Source: Pseudomonas sessilinigenes (GTDB lineage Bacteria > Pseudomonadota > Gammaproteobacteria > Pseudomonadales > Pseudomonadaceae). From it: DNA of 64,000 bases. The stretch is taken from positions 1,984,001 to 2,048,000 of the forward strand of contig NZ_CP027706.1 of assembly GCF_003850565.1 (NCBI RefSeq), given 5' to 3'. The notes beneath the pieces are model-generated. The model was not told the DNA's origin, ran no database searches, and worked only from the letters and a program-made list of their open reading frames with translations. Shown here piece after piece: positions 46,365-56,689 of this stretch; the stretch's first letter is position 1, and every line of letters begins with the position of its first letter. A program made the position numbers and the translations under genes.

Positions 46365-47105
46365 TCAGGCCTGGAGCAGGCAGGCGGCGCTGGCGCCAGC
46401 AGTTGCCGCTACTGCGCCGATTACCAGGATCGCCGGGCTCTTGAGCCTGAATTGCAGGGCATCCTGTTGCATGTTCCCCAGTACGCTGCGGCATTCCCGC
46501 TGCTCCGGCAACGAGGCATTCTCGATCATCGCCACCGGTGTCCGGTCCGGCATGCCAGCGGCGCGCAACTGTTCGCCGATCTCTGTCAGTTTCGCCACTC
46601 CCATATAGATCACCAGGGTCGTTCCGCCCTGGGCCAGTGCCTGCCAGTCCAGTGGGCTGTCATCCTGGGTATGGGCGGTGAGTAACGTCACGCCGCGGGC
46701 CACGCCGCGCAAGGTCAGGGAGATATCGCAACTGGTGGCACCGGCCAGGCCGGCGGTGATGCCGTTCACCAGTTCCACCTCGATACCGTGCTCCCGGAGC
46801 CACTGGGCCTCTTCGCCACCGCGTCCGAAGATGCATGGGTCGCCACCCTTGAGGCGAACCACGCAACGCCCCTGTCGGGCGTAGCGCAGCATCAGGCGAT
46901 GGATGAAGGCCTGGGGCGTGGAGCGACAGCCGCCACGCTTGCCCACCGCAATCACTCGCGCTCCGGGACAGTGCTGCAATACGGCACTGTTGACCAGGTC
47001 ATCGATCAGTACCACATCGGCCTCGCCCAAGGCGCGTACCGCCTTGAGCGTCAGCAGCTCCGGATCGCCAGGGCCTGCGCCGACCAGCCAGACTTTTGCA
47101 CTCAT
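46365..47105 (-). CDS. cobA: uroporphyrinogen-III C-methyltransferase
   Basis: This 246-residue SUMT has the SAM-binding VWLVGAGPGDPELLTLKA and VRLKGGDPCIFGRG. It makes precorrin-2, precursor of the siroheme used by the nitrite reductase NirB encoded in the same run, explaining its place as the last gene. The start at 47105 has GAGAGGAA upstream; the longer frame overlaps the nitrate reductase gene. Confidence 0.95.
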   Translation of the reverse strand: MSAKVWLVGAGPGDPELLTLKAVRALGEADVVLIDDLVNSAVLQHCPGARVIAVGKRGGCRSTPQAFIHRLMLRYARQGRCVVRLKGGDPCIFGRGGEEAQWLREHGIEVELVNGITAGLAGATSCDISLTLRGVARGVTLLTAHTQDDSPLDWQALAQGGTTLVIYMGVAKLTEIGEQLRAAGMPDRTPVAMIENASLPEQRECRSVLGNMQQDALQFRLKSPAILVIGAVAATAGASAACLLQA

Positions 47106-47116
47106 GGGAATTCCTC

Positions 47117-49834
47117 TCACACAGGGATGGCCAAAGGTTGCGCTGTAGTGGCCAGGAGACGCTTGATCTCCGGCACGCAGGAGCCACATTGGCTGCCGCA
47201 ACCCAGTTGTTGTCGCAGTTGCCCCAGATCCAGGCCGGCGGCGATGCCGGCTTGCACGGCGCGATAGCCGACGTTCTTGCAGTTGCACAAGGTGCGGTCT
47301 GCAGGCTCGCCCAGGCCGCTGGCTTGCGGTGGAGTACTCAGGGGGGCCAGCAGCCAGCGGCGCAGTTGTTCGTCGGCACGGCCTTCGAGCCAGAGCTGCT
47401 GCAACCAATGCCGGGCAAGGGTTTCCCCGGCCAGGCGGATGGCCGTGATCCGCTCTTGCTCGATGCGCACCCGCTTGCCGATGGCCCGGCGTGGGTCGTC
47501 ATAGGCCAGCACTGGGCCGGCATCCAGCCCCAGGTGCTGGTCGATGGCTGCAAGCAGCTGGGATTCCGGTGCCTGCAGGTGGGCGGCGCGAATCACCAAG
47601 GCCGGGCGCTCGCGACCGGTCAGGGCGAGGCTGACATAGGCCAGGGACTCACACAGCGGGCGCAGGGCCTGGAAGCGGGCCTGGACATCGCCTTCGACCA
47701 GCGCGAACAGTTGCCACGGCAAGTGCACCGGCTCCAGGCGCACGCCGCTGTGCTTGAGCTCCGGTTGCTTGGACAGCGGGTCGAAGGCCGGTTGGGTGAC
47801 GGCATTGACCCCACCCTTGAGGAAGCGATCGCCCCAATGCATCGGCAAGAAAGCCTGGCCCGGGCGCACGCTGTCATCGCCGGTCACGGGCACTATCACG
47901 CTGCCGCGTCGGCTCTTGAGGCTCACCAGGTCGCCGTCTTGCAGGTGCTGGCGGCGCAGGTCATCCGGATGCAGGCTCAGCAGCGCCTCGCCGACATGGC
48001 CGAACGCCTGCGCTGCGGTGCCGGTACGGCTCATGCCGTGCCATTGGTCCCGCAGCCGGCCGGTGATCAGGGTCAGGGGAAAGCGCGCCTCGCGTTGTTC
48101 CCGGGCCGCCACGTAGGGGTCGCCGACAAAGCGTGCGCGCCCCGTGGGCGTGGGGAATACGCCGTCGCCATACAGACGTGGCGTGCCGTGGTCGGCGCCT
48201 TCTGGAAATGGCCACTGCTGCGGGCCAAGCCGGTCGAGCAGTTCGAAGCTAAGGCCGGACAGATCCAGGTCGCGCCCCCGGGTCAGGCCCTTGTATTCAT
48301 CGAACAGCTGGTGGGCATTCTCGAAGGCGAACAGGCTGGGCAGTCCGGGGCGCAGGCGGCGCTCCAGGCGCTGGGCGAAATCCAGGGTGATCGCCCAATC
48401 CGCACGAGCTTCTCCAGGCGGCGGCACCGCTTGGCGCACATGGGAAACCCGGCGCTCGGAGTTGGTCACCGAGCCTTCCTTTTCGCCCCAGCTGGCCGCT
48501 GGCAGCAAGAGATCGGCGAAGGCTGCGGTTTCCGTGGTGGCGAAGGCCTCTTGCAGGACCACGAAGGGACACTTGAGCAAAGCCGCGCGCACGCGATTCT
48601 GGTCGGGCAGCGATTGGGCCGGGTTGGTGCAGGCGATCCACAGCGCCTTGATTCGCCCGCTGTGCAATTGTTCGAACAGTTCGATGGCGCTCAGCCCGGG
48701 TGTCTCCGGCAGGCGCTCCACGCCCCAGTAGCTGGCAACCTCGGCGCGGTCTCCGGGATTGGCGGCTTCCCGGTGGCCTGGCAGCAGGTTGCTCAGGCTG
48801 CCGGTTTCCCGGCCACCCATGGCATTGGGCTGGCCGGTGAGGGAGAAGGGCCCGGCGCCGGGCCGACCAATCTGCCCGGTGGCCAGGTGCAGGTTGATCA
48901 GCGCGCTGTTCTTGGCGCTGCCGGCGCTGGACTGGTTCAGGCCCATGCACCACAGCGACAGGAAGCTCGGCGCGGTGCCGATCCATTGGGCGCACTGTTG
49001 CAGTTGCTCGATACCGATGCCGCACAGCTGCGCCACCAGGGCCGGGGTGTAGTCGCGCACCAGGGCCTTGAGTTCAGCCAGGCCTTCGGTATGGGCCTGG
49101 ATGAAGTCCCGGTCGATCCAGTCCTCCCACAACAGCAGATGCAGGATGCCGTGGAACAGCGCGACATCGGTGCCGGGCAGGATCGCCAGGTGCAGGTCGG
49201 CCAGGTCGCAGGTGTCGGTGCGCCTGGGGTCGATGACGATGACCTTCATCGCCGGGCGCTGGCTCTTGGCTTGTTCCAGGCGGCGAAACAGCACCGGGTG
49301 GGCATAGGCCATGTTGCTGCCGACGATCATCACGCAATCGCTCTGCTCCAGGTCCTCGTAGTTGCACGGTGGCGCATCGGCACCCAGGCTGCGCTTGTAG
49401 CCCACCACCGCCGAAGACATGCACAGCCGCGAGTTGCTGTCGATGTTGTGGGTGCCGACCAGGGCCCGGGCCAGCTTGTTGAAGGCGTAGTAGTCCTCGG
49501 TCAGCAATTGCCCGGAAAGGTAGAACGCCACGCTGTCCGGGCCGTGCTCGGCGATGGTCCGGGCAAAGACTTCGGCGGCGTGGTCCAGGGCGCTGTCCCA
49601 GTCGCAGCGGCTGCGGGCCAGGGTCTTGCCCAGGCGCAACTGCGGGTACAGCGCGCGGGCTGTCGGGTCGCCGGTCAGGTGCAGGCTGGCGCCCTTGCTG
49701 CACAGCCGGCCGAAGTTCGCCGGGTGCGCCGGGTCGCCGCTGACCCCGAGGATCTGCCGGCCATCGTGCTCGATCAGCACGCCGCAGCCGACCCCGCAAT
49801 AGCAACAGGTCGAGGCGGTGCTCTGGCGTTCCAT
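47117..49834 (-). CDS. nasC: assimilatory nitrate reductase catalytic subunit
   Basis: This 905-residue molybdopterin oxidoreductase has the N-terminal [4Fe-4S] motif CCYCGVGC with a fourth Cys in RLCSKG, Mo-bis-MGD domains, and a C-terminal BFD-like [2Fe-2S] segment (CNCKNVGY, CGSQCGSCVPE) that accepts electrons. It reduces nitrate to nitrite in the cytoplasm. Naming varies between nasA and nasC. Its ATG overlaps the nirD stop (TGATG). Downstream is cobA. Confidence 0.95.
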   Translation of the reverse strand: MERQSTASTCCYCGVGCGVLIEHDGRQILGVSGDPAHPANFGRLCSKGASLHLTGDPTARALYPQLRLGKTLARSRCDWDSALDHAAEVFARTIAEHGPDSVAFYLSGQLLTEDYYAFNKLARALVGTHNIDSNSRLCMSSAVVGYKRSLGADAPPCNYEDLEQSDCVMIVGSNMAYAHPVLFRRLEQAKSQRPAMKVIVIDPRRTDTCDLADLHLAILPGTDVALFHGILHLLLWEDWIDRDFIQAHTEGLAELKALVRDYTPALVAQLCGIGIEQLQQCAQWIGTAPSFLSLWCMGLNQSSAGSAKNSALINLHLATGQIGRPGAGPFSLTGQPNAMGGRETGSLSNLLPGHREAANPGDRAEVASYWGVERLPETPGLSAIELFEQLHSGRIKALWIACTNPAQSLPDQNRVRAALLKCPFVVLQEAFATTETAAFADLLLPAASWGEKEGSVTNSERRVSHVRQAVPPPGEARADWAITLDFAQRLERRLRPGLPSLFAFENAHQLFDEYKGLTRGRDLDLSGLSFELLDRLGPQQWPFPEGADHGTPRLYGDGVFPTPTGRARFVGDPYVAAREQREARFPLTLITGRLRDQWHGMSRTGTAAQAFGHVGEALLSLHPDDLRRQHLQDGDLVSLKSRRGSVIVPVTGDDSVRPGQAFLPMHWGDRFLKGGVNAVTQPAFDPLSKQPELKHSGVRLEPVHLPWQLFALVEGDVQARFQALRPLCESLAYVSLALTGRERPALVIRAAHLQAPESQLLAAIDQHLGLDAGPVLAYDDPRRAIGKRVRIEQERITAIRLAGETLARHWLQQLWLEGRADEQLRRWLLAPLSTPPQASGLGEPADRTLCNCKNVGYRAVQAGIAAGLDLGQLRQQLGCGSQCGSCVPEIKRLLATTAQPLAIPV

Positions 49835-50151
49835 CACCCGGCATCCCGCAGGGCCAGTTGCACCCGGCCGCTGGCGACCCGGGCCGCGTGCTGGTGGGCG
49901 CAACCGACATCCGGCGCCTGGGCCAGGCCCGATTGCAGGTCGATCTGCCAGTTGTGCAGCGGACAGGCCACCCGCTTGCCGTGGATCAGGCCCTGGGACA
50001 GTGGCCCGCCCTTGTGCGGGCAGCGATCGTCGAGGGCGAACACCTGGTCGTCGCTGGTGCGGAAAATCGCGATATCGCCCCGGGGCCCCTTGATGATGCG
50101 CGAGCCCAGGATGTTGATGTCTTCCAGGGCGCAGATATCCAGCCAGTTCAT
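49834..50151 (-). CDS. nirD: nitrite reductase small subunit
   Basis: This 105-residue Rieske-fold protein has the ligands in CPHKGGPLS and CPLHNWQIDL. It partners NirB. It overlaps nirB by ATGA and nasC by one base, so the three are translationally coupled. Confidence 0.95.
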   Translation of the reverse strand: MNWLDICALEDINILGSRIIKGPRGDIAIFRTSDDQVFALDDRCPHKGGPLSQGLIHGKRVACPLHNWQIDLQSGLAQAPDVGCAHQHAARVASGRVQLALRDAG

Positions 50152-52601
50152 GCCGGCACCTCCAGTTGCTTGAGGGGGATGGTCTCGTACTCTTTTTTCA
50201 GCTGCGGCTCGGCCAGGCGTTGCTGCCAGGGGTCCTGCTCGAAGGACAGGGAAAACTGCAGGCGTTCGTTCAGCGCCTGGCGCCGCTGCGGATCTTCCAG
50301 CACGGCGCGTTTCACGTGCTCCAGGCCGACCCGCTCCAGGTAGTGCACGGTGCGCTCCAGGTAGAAGGCTTCCTCGCGGTAGAGCTGGAGGAAGGCGCCG
50401 TTGTATTCGCGCACCTCATCGGCGGTCTTGAGCTTGACGAAGAACTGCGCCACCTCGGTCTTGATCCCGCCGTTGCCGCCGATATACATCTCCCAGCCGG
50501 AGTCGACGCCGATGATGCCCACGTCCTTGATCCCGGCTTCCGAGCAGTTGCGCGGGCAGCCGGAGACGGCCAGCTTGACCTTGTGCGGCGCCCACATATT
50601 GAACAGGTCGTGCTCCAGGTCGATGCCCAGCCGGGTCGAGTCCTGGGTGCCGAAGCGGCAGAATTCGCTGCCGACGCAGGTCTTCACGGTACGGATGGAC
50701 TTGCCGTAGGCATGGCCGGACGGCATGTCCAGGTCCTTCCACACTCCCGGCAAGTCCTCCTTGCGGATGCCCAGCAGATCGATGCGCTGGCCGCCGGTGA
50801 CCTTGACCATGGGCACCTGGTACTTGTCCGCCACGTCGGCGATGCGCCGCAGCTCGGACGGGTTGGTCACGCCGCCCCACATCCTCGGCACCACCGAGTA
50901 GGTGCCGTCCTTCTGGATGTTGGCGTGGGCCCGCTCGTTGATCAGGCGCGACTGCGGGTCGTCCTTGGCTTCGCCCGGCCAAGTGGAGATCAGGTAGTAG
51001 TTCAGGGCCGGGCGGCAGGTGGCGCAGCCGTCCGGGGTGCGCCAGTCCATGAAGCGCATGGCGCTGCCCAGGGTGATCAGGTGGTGCTCGCGGATCGCCT
51101 GGCGCACCTGGCCATGGGTGAGGTCGCTGCAGCCGCAGATGGCCTTCTCGCTCTTGGGCTTGACGTCCGCCGCGCCGCCCACGGTGCTGATCAGGATCTG
51201 CTCCACCAGCCCGGCGCAGGAGCCGCAGGAGCTGGCGGCCTTGGTGTGCTTTTTCACCTCGTCGACGCTGAACAGGCCGTTCTCCTGGATGGCCTTGACG
51301 ATGGTGCCCTTGCATACGCCATTGCAGCCGCAGACTTCGGCGCTGTCGGGCATGTTCGCCGCACTGTTCTGGCCCTGGTGGCCGACATCGCCCACGCTGT
51401 TCTCGCCGAACATCAGGTGGTCGCGGATCTCGCCGACGTTGTGGTTCTCGCGGATCTGCCGGAAGTACCAGCCGCCGTCGGCGGTGTCGCCATACAGGCA
51501 GGCGCCCACCAGCACGTCGTCCTTGATCACCAGCTTCTTGTAGACCCCGCCGATGGGGTCGGCGAGGGTGATGGTCTCGGTGCCTTCGCCGCCCATGAAG
51601 TCGCCGGCGGAGAACAAATCGATCCCGGTGACCTTGAGCTTGGTCGATGTGACCGAGCCCTGGTAGCGGGCGAAACCCAGCTGGGCCAGGTGATTGGCGC
51701 AGACCTTGGCCTGCTCGAACAGCGGCGCCACCAGGCCATAGGCGATGCCGCGATGGCTGGCGCATTCGCCGATGGCATAGATGCGTGGGTCGTAGGTCTG
51801 CAGGGTGTCGTTGACCAGGATCCCGCGATTGCAGGGCAGGCCGGCCTGTTCCGCCAGTTCGGTATTGGGCCGGATGCCGGCCGCCATGACTACGAGGTCG
51901 GCGGGCAGGATGTCGCCGTTCTTGAACCGTACCGAGCCGACCCGGCCGTTGCCGGCATCGAGCAGCGCCTGGGTTTGCTCGCTCAGGCGGAACTTCAATC
52001 CGCGGCCTTCCAGGGCGCCTTGCAGCAGTTGGGCGCTGGTCTGGTCCAGCTGGCGCTCCAGCAGCCATTCCCCCAGGTGCACCACGGTGACTTCCATGCC
52101 GCGCAGCTTCAGGCCGTTGGCGGCCTCCAGGCCCAGCAGGCCGCCACCGATCACCACGGCGTGGCGGTGGGTCCTGGCGGTGTCGATCATCACCTGGGTG
52201 TCGGCGATGTCCCGGTAGCCGATCACGCCCTGCAGGTCGTTGCCGGGAATCGGCAGGATGAAGGGCGTGGAGCCGGTGGCGATCAGCAGGCGGTCGTATT
52301 CGGCCTCGGTGCCGTCGTCGGCGATCACCCGGCGCCGGATACGGTCGATCTGCACCACCTTGCGGTTGAGCAGCAGCTTGATGCCGTGCTCCTGGTACCA
52401 GCCAAGGTCGTTGAGGATGATGTCCTCGAACTGCTGCTCGCCGGCCAGCACCGGCGACAGCAAGATACGGTTGTAGTTGGCGTGGGGCTCGGCACCGAAG
52501 ACGGTGATGTCGTACAGCTCCTCGCTCAGCTTGAGCAGTTCCTCCAGGGTGCGGACCCCGGCCATGCCATTGCCGATCATCACCAGCTTGAGTTTTTTCA
52601 T
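50148..52601 (-). CDS. nirB: NAD(P)H-dependent nitrite reductase large subunit
   Basis: This 817-residue protein has an FAD/NAD(P)H domain (MIGNGMAGVRTLEELL, VVIGGGLLGLEAA), BFD-type [2Fe-2S] region (CGCNGVCKG, SSCGSCAGLV), then ferredoxin-like and siroheme/[4Fe-4S] domains with TCVGSEFCRFG and SGCPRNCSEAG. It reduces nitrite to ammonium. The start at 52601 has GGAGGAG. The gene is expressed from a sigma-54 promoter through a NasT-type attenuator. Confidence 0.96.
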   Translation of the reverse strand: MKKLKLVMIGNGMAGVRTLEELLKLSEELYDITVFGAEPHANYNRILLSPVLAGEQQFEDIILNDLGWYQEHGIKLLLNRKVVQIDRIRRRVIADDGTEAEYDRLLIATGSTPFILPIPGNDLQGVIGYRDIADTQVMIDTARTHRHAVVIGGGLLGLEAANGLKLRGMEVTVVHLGEWLLERQLDQTSAQLLQGALEGRGLKFRLSEQTQALLDAGNGRVGSVRFKNGDILPADLVVMAAGIRPNTELAEQAGLPCNRGILVNDTLQTYDPRIYAIGECASHRGIAYGLVAPLFEQAKVCANHLAQLGFARYQGSVTSTKLKVTGIDLFSAGDFMGGEGTETITLADPIGGVYKKLVIKDDVLVGACLYGDTADGGWYFRQIRENHNVGEIRDHLMFGENSVGDVGHQGQNSAANMPDSAEVCGCNGVCKGTIVKAIQENGLFSVDEVKKHTKAASSCGSCAGLVEQILISTVGGAADVKPKSEKAICGCSDLTHGQVRQAIREHHLITLGSAMRFMDWRTPDGCATCRPALNYYLISTWPGEAKDDPQSRLINERAHANIQKDGTYSVVPRMWGGVTNPSELRRIADVADKYQVPMVKVTGGQRIDLLGIRKEDLPGVWKDLDMPSGHAYGKSIRTVKTCVGSEFCRFGTQDSTRLGIDLEHDLFNMWAPHKVKLAVSGCPRNCSEAGIKDVGIIGVDSGWEMYIGGNGGIKTEVAQFFVKLKTADEVREYNGAFLQLYREEAFYLERTVHYLERVGLEHVKRAVLEDPQRRQALNERLQFSLSFEQDPWQQRLAEPQLKKEYETIPLKQLEVPA

Positions 52602-52655
52602 GGGCTCCTCCGGGAGCGCAGGCAGGGCTTGGGCCTGGCTCGACAAAATGCGCGC

Positions 52656-52744
52656 AAACAAAAAAGGCGTCCCGTCAGTGGCCTGACGAGGACGCCTTTG
52701 TCCGATCCCGTTCTCTCGGGAAGCCTGCCTTCGTCGTTGAAGGC
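52656..52744 (-). promoter_or_regulatory. NasT (ANTAR)-responsive leader attenuator of nirB
   Basis: On the minus strand two hairpins precede a terminator. P1 (52727-52744) has a 6-bp stem and hexaloop AACGAC. P2 (52707-52720) has stem CCCG/CGGG and hexaloop AGAGAA. Both loops have A at position 1 and G at position 4, the ANTAR-recognition pattern. The terminator (52663-52699) has AAAGGCGTCC pairing with GGACGCCTTT, an inner CGTCAG/CTGACG stem, and a T-run. NasT binding to P1/P2 would prevent termination when nitrate relieves NasS inhibition. Confidence 0.85.
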
Positions 52745-52772
52745 CGGGCTTTATGTCTGTTGCCAGGAGCAA

Positions 52773-52789
52773 TGCAGCGCCTGTGCCAA
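52773..52789 (-). promoter_or_regulatory. sigma-54 promoter of nirB
   Basis: The minus strand reads TTGGCACAGGCGCTGCA, with GG (-24) and GC (-12) separated by exactly 10 nt. Transcription would begin near 52762, just ahead of hairpin P1. NtrC is the likely activator; a TGCACC half-site occurs at 52854. The rest of the gap up to 52983 shows no gene. Confidence 0.8.
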
Positions 52790-52983
52790 GTTACCAAGGC
52801 CGCGTACTTGCACGGCGCCCAGGCAATGTTCCACGCATGGTGGAGACAGTTTCTGCACCGAATTGACGCGTCCTGCCCCGTTTCGATACCGGCCATTTCC
52901 ACTCCCACGTGGCCGCTGCCGAGCCTGTGAGGCTGCGACAAGGCCCGCAGGGCCTTCATCGCCCGGTCATGCGCAGCCAAGGC

Positions 52984-54654
52984 CTAGCCGCGCAGCACCC
53001 GCCACAGCAGCACCAGGTTGAGCAGCAGGGCGGCCAGGGCGAGTCCGCGCCAGACCTTCAGCGGCTCGCGCTCCAGCAGCGGTCGGGGCCGGCTGTGCAG
53101 GCTGCGGCGTTCGCCCTGTTCCAGCACCAGCAACCACTGCTCGGCGGTTTCGTAGCGCTGCTGCGGTTGGGCGCAGACTCCGCGCTCCAGGCTCTCCTCC
53201 AGCCATTGCGGCAGGTCCGGGCGGTAGCGTCCGGGGCTGGTCGGCAGGCCGAAGCGCGGACGCTGGAAGGCTTCGACCTCGCCGTGGGGATAGTGCCCGG
53301 TCAGCAGGAAGTACAGGCACACGCCGACGGCGTACAGGTCCTGCCCGGGGCCGGGAGGTTCGCCAGCGAAGGCTTCCGGGGCGATGAAACTCGGGGTGCC
53401 GGGCAGCAGGTGTTGCGGGTCCACCGTCAATCCGGGGCAGTAGGCCAGGCCGAAATCCAGGATGCGCAGTTCGCCATCCTCGCCCAGCAGCAGGTTCTCT
53501 GGCTTGAGGTCGCGGTGCACGATCTGCCGCCGATGCAGCAGGCCCACCGCCCGCAGCAGGCGTTCGGCCAGGGCCTGCCACTGGTCCAGGGGCAGGGGGC
53601 CGTGCTGTTGGAACAACTGCGCCAGGGTCCGTCCCGGGTATTCGCGCATCAGGTAGTACAGGTGCTGGCGCGAGCTGCCGCCATGCACTTGGGGAAAGTG
53701 CCGGCCGGCGACCCGGCGCAGCAACCATTCCTCGGCCAGCAGTGCCTGGCAGGCCGGCAGGTCATCGTGCAGGGCGCCGGGCAGGGTCTTTAGCAGCCAG
53801 GCCTGATCTTGCTCGTCGCGCACCCGATACAGCAGCGACTGCCGGCTCTGGCCCAGCAGCGCCTCGACCTGCCAGCCCTCGAACATCTGGCCGGGCTTCA
53901 ATGGCGGCGGCAGGGGCCATTGCCGCAGGTGCAGCAGGGCATCGCCGATGCTCTGTTCACCCAGGGCATCGACCCGTACCAGCAGGGCACTGGCGTTGTC
54001 CTGGCTGCCGGCCAGGTGGGCGGCGCTGACCAGGGTTCGGGTAGCGCTCTCCAGGTCTGGCTGGTCGCGCAGGATCGCCGCGATGGCGGTGTCGCCCAGG
54101 GTGGCCCAGACCCCGTCGCTGAGCAGCAGGAAGCTCTCGCCTTGGCGCAGTTCCCCGTCGAGGAAGTCCAGTACCAGGTGCTGGTCCAGCCCCAGGGCGC
54201 GCTTGAGCACATGCTGCATGCCTGGCTGCTCCCAGACATGATCCTCGCTGATGCGCTGCAAGCGTTGCTGGTGCCAGCGGTAGACCCGGCAGTCGCCGAC
54301 GTGGGCCAGGGTGAAGCGCCGCCCGCGCAACACCAGGGCACTGAGGGTGGTGAGCAGCGGTTGGCCGCCACCATTGGCCTGCAGCCAGCGATTCTGCGCG
54401 TTCAGCAGGCGCTCCAGGGATTCGGCCACGCCCCAGGTTTCTGGTGTCGCATAGTAGTCCAGGGCCAGCGCCTGCAAGCTGGAACGGGCTGCCAGGCCAC
54501 CATCGGCGCACTGGCTGACACCGTCGGCAATGGCGAACAGCAGGCCCTTGCTCGCGGCCAGGACCGGCTCCGGGGTCACTCGGCGCAGGGCATCCTGGTT
54601 CTCGGCCCGGGGGCCGGTGGCGCTGGCCTGGGCGTGGCTCAGTTGCAGGGCCAT
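52984..54654 (-). CDS. PP2C phosphatase-Ser/Thr kinase fusion with C-terminal anchor
   Basis: This 556-residue protein has a PP2C phosphatase domain (about 1-235: AIADGVSQ, AHVGDCRVYR, LLLSDGVWATL, SQDNASALL) joined to a eukaryotic-like kinase domain (about 255-510) with catalytic HRDLKPENLL and DFG in ILDFGLAY and the APE-like FIAPEAF. A single membrane helix lies at the extreme C terminus, making it tail-anchored with both enzymes in the cytoplasm. It lies between the transporter and nirB, as in P. aeruginosa (by recall). Its target is unknown; control of nitrate uptake or reductase activity is a guess. Confidence 0.92.
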   Translation of the reverse strand: MALQLSHAQASATGPRAENQDALRRVTPEPVLAASKGLLFAIADGVSQCADGGLAARSSLQALALDYYATPETWGVAESLERLLNAQNRWLQANGGGQPLLTTLSALVLRGRRFTLAHVGDCRVYRWHQQRLQRISEDHVWEQPGMQHVLKRALGLDQHLVLDFLDGELRQGESFLLLSDGVWATLGDTAIAAILRDQPDLESATRTLVSAAHLAGSQDNASALLVRVDALGEQSIGDALLHLRQWPLPPPLKPGQMFEGWQVEALLGQSRQSLLYRVRDEQDQAWLLKTLPGALHDDLPACQALLAEEWLLRRVAGRHFPQVHGGSSRQHLYYLMREYPGRTLAQLFQQHGPLPLDQWQALAERLLRAVGLLHRRQIVHRDLKPENLLLGEDGELRILDFGLAYCPGLTVDPQHLLPGTPSFIAPEAFAGEPPGPGQDLYAVGVCLYFLLTGHYPHGEVEAFQRPRFGLPTSPGRYRPDLPQWLEESLERGVCAQPQQRYETAEQWLLVLEQGERRSLHSRPRPLLEREPLKVWRGLALAALLLNLVLLWRVLRG

Positions 54655-54660
54655 GCAGTG

Positions 54661-55872
<1,212 letters not shown>

Positions 55873-55970
55873 CGCGCACCTCAGCTGACAGCAATCGTGG
55901 GAGTGGTCATGGGCCTTCAGGGGGTGCGCCACGCCGGCCGCACCACCAGCCCCGTGCAGTGGGGCCAGAA

Positions 55971-56056
55971 CGAAAAGACGCCGGCACCCGGCTCGCGGTG
56001 GGCGAGCAGGATGCGCGACGTCTTTGTCGTGGGTGGGGCAACCGCCGTTGGTTACC
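55971..56056 (-). promoter_or_regulatory. NasT-type leader of the nitrate transporter gene
   Basis: On the minus strand a 7-bp stem GGTAACC/GGTTGCC (one U-G pair) closes a hexaloop AACGGC, with A1 and G4 (56037-56056). Eleven nt on, AAAGACG pairs with CGTCTTT (56019-56025 with 55974-55980), enclosing another stem and ending in a short T-run. The order hairpin, CGACAAAG, terminator parallels the nirB leader. A matching P1 hairpin is not obvious. Confidence 0.7.
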
Positions 56057-56069
56057 GATGCAGATCCGA

Positions 56070-56086
56070 TAGCAAGAGCCGGGCCA
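56070..56086 (-). promoter_or_regulatory. sigma-54 promoter of the nitrate transporter gene
   Basis: The minus strand reads TGGCCCGGCTCTTGCTA, with -24 GG and -12 GC 10 nt apart and a good match to TGGCACGN4TTGCW. The start would be near 56060, just before the hexaloop hairpin. It lies immediately downstream of the nasT stop. Confidence 0.8.
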
Positions 56087-56098
56087 GCCAGGCCCCGG

Positions 56099-56674
56099 TC
56101 AGCCCAGCAGTTCCTGCATGGCGATGATCTGCTCCGCCACCTGGATCAGCTTCTGCTGTCGGCTCATGGCCTGGCGGCGCATCAGGGTATAGGCCTGTTC
56201 CTCGTCGCAGGCCTTCATCTTCATCAGTAGCCCTTTGGCCAGCTCGATGCGCTTGCGCTCCGCCAGTTGCTGGTCCCGGGCCTGCAACTGGGCGCGCAGG
56301 GCCTGGTCGCTCTCGAAACGGGCCATGGCCACATCGAGGATCGGCTGCAGGCGCTGGACCTGGATGCCTTCGACGATGTAGGCGCTGACCCCGGACTTGA
56401 TCGCCTGGCGCATCACCCCCGGGTCATGTTCGTCGGTGAACATCACGATGGGCCGGGGGCGGTCGCGGCTGACCAGCACCACTTGCTCCATGACGTCGCG
56501 CCCGGGCGACTCGGTATCGATCAGGATCACGTCCGGGCGCACCGTTTCGACGCGTCCGGGCAGGTCGATGGTCAGGCCTGACTCATCGATGACTTCGAAC
56601 CCGGCTTCACTGAGCGCGGTCTTGAGTCGCCCGACTTTTTTCGCGGTGTCGTCGATCAACAGGATACGTAGCAT
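56099..56674 (-). CDS. nasT: ANTAR-domain antiterminator NasT
   Basis: This 191-residue protein has a receiver-like domain (ILLIDDTAKK, ILIDTESPG) and a C-terminal ANTAR helical domain (KRIELAKGLLMKM, AYTLMRRQAMSRQQKL). It binds paired hexaloop hairpins in nitrate-gene leaders to prevent termination. Two such leaders are in this window. NasS, encoded just upstream with a 15-nt gap, holds it inactive without nitrate. ATG 56674 has GGAG upstream. Confidence 0.95.
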   Translation of the reverse strand: MLRILLIDDTAKKVGRLKTALSEAGFEVIDESGLTIDLPGRVETVRPDVILIDTESPGRDVMEQVVLVSRDRPRPIVMFTDEHDPGVMRQAIKSGVSAYIVEGIQVQRLQPILDVAMARFESDQALRAQLQARDQQLAERKRIELAKGLLMKMKACDEEQAYTLMRRQAMSRQQKLIQVAEQIIAMQELLG

Positions 56675-56689
56675 CGTCACAGGCTCCGC

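Noticed and set aside
47096..50173. Open frame of more than 1,000 codons on the plus strand
   Set aside because: It is antisense to the nitrate reductase and nirD genes, whose catalytic motifs are intact on the minus strand. High G+C produces such shadow frames.
50166..53021. 951-codon plus-strand open frame
   Set aside because: It mirrors nirB and its leader; the protein is low-complexity and matches no family, while nirB carries all its cofactor motifs.
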